From the NCBI RefSeq assembly GCF_029223585.1, contig NZ_CP119423.1, positions 1,302,001 through 1,366,000 on the forward strand: a stretch of 64,000 bases of DNA, in the 5' to 3' direction. Origin of the DNA: Photobacterium sp. DA100. Its GTDB lineage: Bacteria; Pseudomonadota; Gammaproteobacteria; Enterobacterales; Vibrionaceae. Shown here piece after piece: positions 59,534 through 64,000 of the stretch; position 1 is the first letter of the stretch, and each line of letters starts with the position of its first letter. The notes beneath the pieces were generated by a model, which saw only the letters and a list, made by a program, of their open reading frames with translations, had not been told where the DNA came from and ran no database searches. Position numbers and translations under genes: made by a program.

Positions 59534-60013
59534 CTACCGTTTGAGCAGCAGCGTGTCTTCAATTTCACGGAAAAAGTGTGCCGTGTTTATCAGCGAGGCT
59601 GCCGTCAGGCCAGGGACACCGTAGATCTCAACGTCAATGCCATATTTGCTCTGGACCTTATCAACCAAGAGGTCAAAGTCTCCATCACCCGACAGCAGAA
59701 TGATCCGGTCGACATCCGGTGCATGCTCCATAACGTCCAGGGTGATCCCGACATCCCAATCACCCTTGGCGGAGCCATCACTGCGTTGGATAAAGGGTTT
59801 GAGTTTGACGTCAAAGCCGATACCTCGAAGGATATTCTGGAACTGGCGTTGTTTTTCGTCACCACGATGAATGGCATAGGCATAAGCCGCGACAACCTCT
59901 CTGCCTTGGGTGGCTTCGGCCCAAAAGGCATTGTAATCAAAGTTACAACCATAGGTGTCTTTGACGGTGTAGTAGATGTTTTGCACATCGACAAAAATAG
60001 CGACTTTTTCCAC
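59534..60013 (-). CDS. LabA/DUF88 family NYN-domain protein
   Basis: A 159-residue single-domain protein of the NYN (PIN-like) nuclease fold: FVDVQNIYYTVKD at the N-terminus with the first Asp, KGDWDVGITLDVME and LLSGDGDFDLLVDKVQ with the acidic cluster, EIYGVPG near the end. NYN proteins are predicted metal-dependent RNases; LabA members have a role in circadian output in cyanobacteria, and their role in vibrios is unclear. The start is a GTG at 60013, with AAGAG upstream. Monocistronic, convergent with the CDF-like gene. Confidence 0.85.
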   Translation of the reverse strand: MEKVAIFVDVQNIYYTVKDTYGCNFDYNAFWAEATQGREVVAAYAYAIHRGDEKQRQFQNILRGIGFDVKLKPFIQRSDGSAKGDWDVGITLDVMEHAPDVDRIILLSGDGDFDLLVDKVQSKYGIDVEIYGVPGLTAASLINTAHFFREIEDTLLLKR

Positions 60014-60200
60014 GTTTACTCTTTATTGGTTGGGCCAAGGGGTAGTATATACCTAAGCGGCTGTAATATGCATGCCTGATGCGGGTTTAATTGCTTAGTC
60101 ATCAATATATTGAAGGTGGGTGTCGTGCATTGGTACCCTGGCTATTTGACATTAATTGGGTATAAAGTACGGCGTGAAACAGATAACGATGAAGTGGACC

Positions 60201-60944
60201 ATGAAAAAATCAGTGATTGCGCTGTCTCTAGCTGCTTGCTCGGCAGGCAGTTTTGCTCAAAGTTGCCCGGTTGAGGTGCCAAATGATATCCATATTGCCG
60301 GTGATCAGGTGGCGGTGTATCAAGATGGCGAACCGAGGTTGTTGATTAGCCAGGATAACCAGCTGTTTATCGAGGGTAGGCAAGTTGCGCTGTCTGACTC
60401 GCAGATGCAAGCCTTGCAAGCATACAGTGAGCATGTGAAGTCTTACCTGCCGCAAATGGCAGAGCTAGCCGATAGCGGGGCCAGTATTGCCCAAGAGGTT
60501 ATTGATGATCTCTCCGCGCACTTTGGCAGCAGTGATGCCTTTGTTGGTGCAGAGCAATTGGTGAATGAATACAGCGCGAAGGCCAAGCAGAAATTCTATC
60601 CTGATGGTGAGTTTGTTATGCCTGCTGATGTTTTCCGTTCGATGGATTCAGGTTGGAAGCAGGATCTTGAGGAGGCCTTGAAGCATATCAGCGTGGAGTC
60701 GGTATCTGGGATGATTGCGTCTTTGTCTGCGGAAATGAAAAGTGGTGAGCTGAGCTTTTCCCAATTCCAAACCCAGCTAATGGCATTGAAGCAAAGCCTC
60801 CAAGACAAGGTTCGTCAACGTTCTGGGGAAGTGGCAGTACAGGCCGGCGAAATCTGTGAGTCTATTGAAGGACTGGCGGAAGAAGAGCAGCAGCTACAGC
60901 AAGTCATTCCTGAACTGAAAGACTATCAAATGTTTGAAATTTAA
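60201..60944 (+). CDS. YggN/DUF2884-type periplasmic protein
   Basis: A 247-residue exported protein with a signal peptide (MKKSVIALSLAACSAGSFAQ) and two Cys (SCPVEVP, GEICESIEG) likely to form a disulphide. It matches the DUF2884/YggN style: VPNDIHIAGDQVAVY and RLLISQDNQLFIEGR, QVALSDSQMQALQ at the N-terminus, then a long helical part ending EEQQLQQVIPEL. The function is unknown. The ATG at 60201, preceded by GAAGTGG about 5 nt upstream, was preferred over earlier in-frame codons at 60156 and 60189 because it begins the signal peptide. Confidence 0.8.
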   Translation: MKKSVIALSLAACSAGSFAQSCPVEVPNDIHIAGDQVAVYQDGEPRLLISQDNQLFIEGRQVALSDSQMQALQAYSEHVKSYLPQMAELADSGASIAQEVIDDLSAHFGSSDAFVGAEQLVNEYSAKAKQKFYPDGEFVMPADVFRSMDSGWKQDLEEALKHISVESVSGMIASLSAEMKSGELSFSQFQTQLMALKQSLQDKVRQRSGEVAVQAGEICESIEGLAEEEQQLQQVIPELKDYQMFEI

Positions 60945-61062
60945 AAAGCCGCCACGTGCGGCCTACTTTTCACGTCATTGATGTATTGTTTTTTGTGCAG
61001 CGTGTCACTAAATAGCGCTTAGATCCTTATAACTAAAGGCGCTTTTTTTCTACATATGGATA
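60945..61062 (+). terminator. Two hairpins between yggN-like and GGDEF genes
   Basis: GCCGC/GCGGC at about 60948-60962 followed by CTACTTTT, and AGCGC/GGCGCT (61014-61044) followed by seven T residues. The second is a good terminator; the diguanylate cyclase start is only 13 bp further on, so its promoter must overlap. Confidence 0.6.
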
Positions 61063-62946
61063 ATGTGGCAGCAGAACCCAAGTCAAAAAATTGACTTGGG
61101 TGACAAAAACAAACTTCAAAGGTTATTGAAGTACATGAAAGTACAGCCCAGATTATTGATCTCTTTTATATTCCCGCTGCTGATGCTCGTACTGAGTTTA
61201 TTGGTCTATGTCGGCTTCAATGAATATAAAGACAACCAGAATGCTGCGATAAATCAGGCAACCTCCAATGTCCGTATTGCGCGAGAGTATTTGGACCATC
61301 ATTTCCTTTCGGCACAAAGCCAACTCTACCTTCTTGAACAGCTGTGGGAAGAAAAGAACAGTATTGCTGGGGTGATGAAAGCGGCTCAGACCATGGTGAG
61401 CGCGAAAAGTCGCTATTTGGAAGTTGGTTTGCTGGCTTATGGCAACTACTACGGTACCAATGGTTTTTACAAAGAAGGTATTGCCTCTTTGATCGCCGAG
61501 CGGCCATGGTACAAACAAGCAGCTATCGGCGAGAGCTATATCACACCTATCTATCTAAGCGGCAGCACCGGGAAATGGACGGTGGCGTTTGTCGCTGTAC
61601 TCGACCCAGTCGCGCAGCAGGAAGTGCGCATCGTACTCGAGATTGATGTCAACAGGCTGTATGAGAATGTTTCCCTGCTGAGAACGCTAGAGAATGGATA
61701 TGTCTATGCCATTGAAAGCGCGACAGGCAAGATAGTGATACATCCCGATGACAGTCGAGTGGGTACACCGTCGGTCAGTGTGACTAGCGATATTCTCGCG
61801 CGGATCCAGGCGGGAGAGCAGGCAGGGATCATTCCGTCGTATGAATACAAGAACAAGGAGAAGTTCAGTGTCTATGAAGCGAATCCGCTGCTCGGCTGGG
61901 TCGTGCTATCGGGGGCAGAGAAGTCAGAAATAATCATGCACACACTGAGTATCAGTGCCGTGACCTTATCCCTGCTGGTGTTAATCCTTATTATTGGCTT
62001 GTTATTTTATATTGTTTACCACGTCCATAATTATGGCCGGCAGCTTAGTGAAGTAGAAAGCATCGCCGAGCTGAAAATTGCCTTGCAGCAGATGGTGGAA
62101 GGGGTGATTGGCTGCCAGTCTATCCACCTTTACATGCGCAACGTGTATTCTGGCGATTTTGAATCGGCGCAGTGCAAGCACCATATTTCTGAGAAAGGGC
62201 TCCGAGATGATCCTGCGGAAAGGCTTGGCCGGTTGGCCAGACTGCCCGAGAATCAACCGGATATCCTGTCGGCATTTATCGCGCCGGGCAAAACCTGCAT
62301 TCGTGTTCCACTAACGAAGAAAAAGCAACTGATCGGCCTGCTGTACATTATTTCCCCACGTTTGGATCTAACGCTTTTTATCAATATGCTAAGGACCTAT
62401 GCCCAAAGTGCTTTGGGTCAAGTCATGCTAGCGCAGAGAATCCAGCAAACAGATGCAATGACGGGCCTGATGAATAAGAACTTCCTGCAGGCCGAAATAG
62501 AGAAGCAAATTAAAGCGAACGGCAAATATTATCTGGCCATGATTGATGTTGATGACTTCAAGGGAATTAATGACACCTATGGCCATTTGTTCGGGGACAA
62601 AGTTATTATTTCCGTGGCCAATTGCCTTCGCCAGGAAAGTGATCGCCATGCCATTGTGGCGCGTTACGGTGGTGAAGAGTTTGCTATTTTGCTGCCAGCC
62701 AAGGGACTAATGGCGGCCAAGGAGATACTGGAGGCGATCCGAGCCAGCGTTTCCTCCACGGTGATCAAGAGCGGTACCAAGTCTTGCCGGGTTCATGTCA
62801 GTATTGGTGTTGCGGCGATCAGCGGAAATATGGAGAAGTCGATTGCCAGAGCGGATCAGGCGCTCTACCAGGCGAAGGCCAACGGCAAGAATCAGGTCGT
62901 CATTTACTGTTTAAACAGTATGTTACAAACAATCGGCGCCGAATAG
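61063..62946 (+). CDS. Diguanylate cyclase with periplasmic Cache sensor (GGDEF)
   Basis: A 627-residue inner-membrane enzyme that makes cyclic-di-GMP from two GTP in response to an external ligand. Helix 1 (~33-53, LLISFIFPLLMLVLSLLVYV) and helix 2 (~292-318, TLSISAVTLSLLVLILIIGL) bound a ~235-residue periplasmic dCache domain (ESYITPIYLSGSTGKWTVAF, VALEIDVNRLYENVSLL). A linker region with little similarity (~330-460) leads to the GGDEF domain (~465-620): DAMTGLMNKNFLQAEI, IDVDDFKGINDTYGHLFGD and the active site RYGGEEFAIL (GGEEF, catalytically competent). No EAL domain. ATG at 61063 is taken; ATG at 61135 is a possible shorter start. Confidence 0.93.
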   Translation: MWQQNPSQKIDLGDKNKLQRLLKYMKVQPRLLISFIFPLLMLVLSLLVYVGFNEYKDNQNAAINQATSNVRIAREYLDHHFLSAQSQLYLLEQLWEEKNSIAGVMKAAQTMVSAKSRYLEVGLLAYGNYYGTNGFYKEGIASLIAERPWYKQAAIGESYITPIYLSGSTGKWTVAFVAVLDPVAQQEVRIVLEIDVNRLYENVSLLRTLENGYVYAIESATGKIVIHPDDSRVGTPSVSVTSDILARIQAGEQAGIIPSYEYKNKEKFSVYEANPLLGWVVLSGAEKSEIIMHTLSISAVTLSLLVLILIIGLLFYIVYHVHNYGRQLSEVESIAELKIALQQMVEGVIGCQSIHLYMRNVYSGDFESAQCKHHISEKGLRDDPAERLGRLARLPENQPDILSAFIAPGKTCIRVPLTKKKQLIGLLYIISPRLDLTLFINMLRTYAQSALGQVMLAQRIQQTDAMTGLMNKNFLQAEIEKQIKANGKYYLAMIDVDDFKGINDTYGHLFGDKVIISVANCLRQESDRHAIVARYGGEEFAILLPAKGLMAAKEILEAIRASVSSTVIKSGTKSCRVHVSIGVAAISGNMEKSIARADQALYQAKANGKNQVVIYCLNSMLQTIGAE

Positions 62947-63029
62947 CAAAAACATGATTGGTTAGACAGATCATGCACTATGGGTCTGTTATGGTTTATT
63001 TATGAACCAATATTTATTGTGGTGTTGAG

Positions 63030-63185
63030 ATGCTGAAGCTTGCTGTAATCATCATACTCTTGTTGCTGGGAGCGTTATTGACCAAGTATCTTGATGAAAA
63101 ATCGCAACAGAAAATATTGATTGGTTTCGGTGTGCTGGTGGCACTGGCCGTGGTTGGGCTGATGGCATCAGAGCTGATGCGATAG
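63030..63185 (+). CDS. Small membrane protein, 51 aa
   Basis: A 51-residue protein with two membrane segments separated by a charged turn: MLKLAVIIILLLLGALLTKY, then LDEKSQQKI, then LIGFGVLVALAVVGLMASEL. It has GGTG about 6 nt before the ATG, a strong terminator 18 bp after the stop, and a normal codon pattern. It is short enough to be missed by automatic annotation. No family is recognised. Confidence 0.65.
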   Translation: MLKLAVIIILLLLGALLTKYLDEKSQQKILIGFGVLVALAVVGLMASELMR

Positions 63186-63202
63186 GCAGGATATCGAAAA
63201 AG

Positions 63203-63229
63203 AAAGCCCGCTAATGCGGGCTTTGTTGT
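63203..63229. terminator. Bidirectional terminator, small membrane protein / ygiQ
   Basis: AAAGCCCGC and GCGGGCTTT with a TAATG loop; T-rich runs on both strands. Confidence 0.9.
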
Positions 63230-64000
63230 TTATCGTGCGCGAGAGCGGTTAGGGTTTCCGCCGGAGCGTGACTGGCTTGGTTTGCCATTACGCGAGCTGT
63301 TAGGTTTACCGTTGCCACCTTGTCTTGATTGCGGCTTCGAACCGTTAGTCGGGCCTTTGGCGTTTTGGCCATTTCGCGAGTTCGATGATGAACCATTGCG
63401 GTTACCATGTGGCTTATTGCCAGGTTTGCCTGCATGGTTGCTACCAGCTTGGCTACCATTCTTGCGCGGGCCGCCGCGCTTGCCGTCCTTACGGATATCC
63501 GGCTGGTTAGGGTGCTTGGTTGCAAAGCGTTTTGAACCATGGCGGCCAGACCCACGACGCTGCGCTGGGGTCATCTCGGCTTCGCTGCCTTCTTCTGGCA
63601 CCAAACAGTTTGCTCGGTCGCCGATCAAGTGTTTCTTGCCCATGCTGATCAGCGCTTCACGGATCAATGGCCAGTTCAGCGGGTCATGATAGCGCAGGAA
63701 GGCCTTGTGCAAGCGGCGCTGTCGTTCACCTTTGGCAACAAACAGATCTTCACGCTTCTTGTACTTCACACGTTTGAGCGGGTTGGTCTCCGAGTGGTAC
63801 ATGGCCGTTGCATTACACATCGGCGATGGGTAGAAGTTCTGTACCTGATCACACTGGAAATCGTTTTTCTTCAGCCACAAGGCCAAATTCAGCATGTCCT
63901 CATCGGTAGAGCCCGGGTGGGCAGAGATGAAGTACGGGATCAGGTACTGCTTTTTACCCGCTTCTTTGCTGAATTTCTCGAACATCTCCTTGAAGCGGTC
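63230..64000 (-). CDS. ygiQ: YgiQ family radical SAM protein, C-terminal part (runs off right edge)
   Basis: Reading in from the right edge as [20 protein letters not shown], this is the last ~256 residues of the UPF0313/YgiQ radical SAM family: [60 protein letters not shown] and the conserved [13 protein letters not shown]. The radical SAM core, with its CxxxCxxC motif, lies beyond the window. The final ~95 residues are a low-complexity tail of Gly, Asn, Ser, Lys and Arg ([20 protein letters not shown] style), longer than in many relatives and likely disordered and nucleic-acid-binding. The protein's reaction is unknown. Confidence 0.92.
   Translation of the reverse strand, partial: DRFKEMFEKFSKEAGKKQYLIPYFISAHPGSTDEDMLNLALWLKKNDFQCDQVQNFYPSPMCNATAMYHSETNPLKRVKYKKREDLFVAKGERQRRLHKAFLRYHDPLNWPLIREALISMGKKHLIGDRANCLVPEEGSEAEMTPAQRRGSGRHGSKRFATKHPNQPDIRKDGKRGGPRKNGSQAGSNHAGKPGNKPHGNRNGSSSNSRNGQNAKGPTNGSKPQSRQGGNGKPNSSRNGKPSQSRSGGNPNRSRAR

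Noticed and set aside
1..64000. CRISPR arrays, insertion sequences, prophage or transposase genes
   Set aside because: No regularly spaced repeats, no transposase or integrase motifs and no phage structural genes were found on either strand.

Overview
The window looks like a chromosomal segment of a marine gammaproteobacterium of the Vibrionaceae. A Photobacterium-like genome is a reasonable guess, but the species cannot be fixed from sequence reading alone. The main pointers are the uvrY(varA)-uvrC-pgsA-tRNA order, the fused diaminobutyrate aminotransferase/decarboxylase with carboxynorspermidine dehydrogenase and decarboxylase (the Vibrio norspermidine pathway), paralogous FadL porins beside a lipoprotein esterase, and MetJ- and FadR-type operators of gammaproteobacterial form.

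Layout. 1-1.7 kb: an ECF-type vitamin/precursor transporter (tandem-ATPase gene running off the left edge, plus S component) behind a MetJ-like operator. 2.3-5.4 kb: uvrY, uvrC, pgsA. 5.5-6.6 kb: a secreted GH16 glucanase. 6.9-7.2 kb: tRNA-Cys, tRNA-Gly and tRNA-Leu. 7.4-8.5 kb: a candidate small RNA and two convergent XRE paralogues. 8.7-15 kb: a PTS IIBC / GH32 / RpiR-family operon divergent from rpiB and an AlsE-like epimerase, then a PfoR-like IIC membrane protein. 15-22 kb: a gene-free stretch rich in hairpins, then norspermidine synthesis. 22.5-33.6 kb: outer-membrane proteins, a DUF1656/HlyD/FUSC efflux operon, a serine hydrolase, a pyridoxal-kinase-like protein, a LysR regulator, a broken surface-antigen gene and a lipoprotein; five copies of one palindrome precede these units and suggest a local LysR regulon. 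33.9 kb: a second, identical tRNA-Cys/tRNA-Gly pair. 34.2-37.5 kb: 5-oxoprolinase pxpABC with a gamma-glutamylcyclotransferase and a small Cys-rich protein. 37.5-44.3 kb: DUF3108 protein, acyl-CoA synthetase, CPA1 antiporter, small conserved proteins and a pirin. 44.4-49.8 kb: fadL - lipoprotein carboxylesterase - fadL, each with a FadR-like site upstream. 50.3-56.8 kb: a VRR-NUC (FAN1-like) nuclease divergent from a periplasmic Nudix/PAP2 fusion, then ydiJ. 56.8-64 kb: aquaporin Z, a LysR regulator divergent from a CDF-like protein, a LabA/NYN protein, a YggN-family protein, a Cache-GGDEF diguanylate cyclase, a 51-residue membrane protein, and the C-terminus of ygiQ.

How the parts may work together. 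The most coherent new system is the 24-32 kb LysR island: the same 23-bp inverted repeat lies 66-205 bp upstream of the efflux operon, of two outer-membrane genes and of the surface-antigen remnant, as expected of sites for the LysR protein encoded among them. The FadL-esterase-FadL block reads as a surface lipid-ester scavenging unit under FadR. The pxpABC/cyclotransferase operon would make 5-oxoproline from gamma-glutamyl compounds and return it to glutamate. Functional statements rest on motif reading only; no database search was possible.
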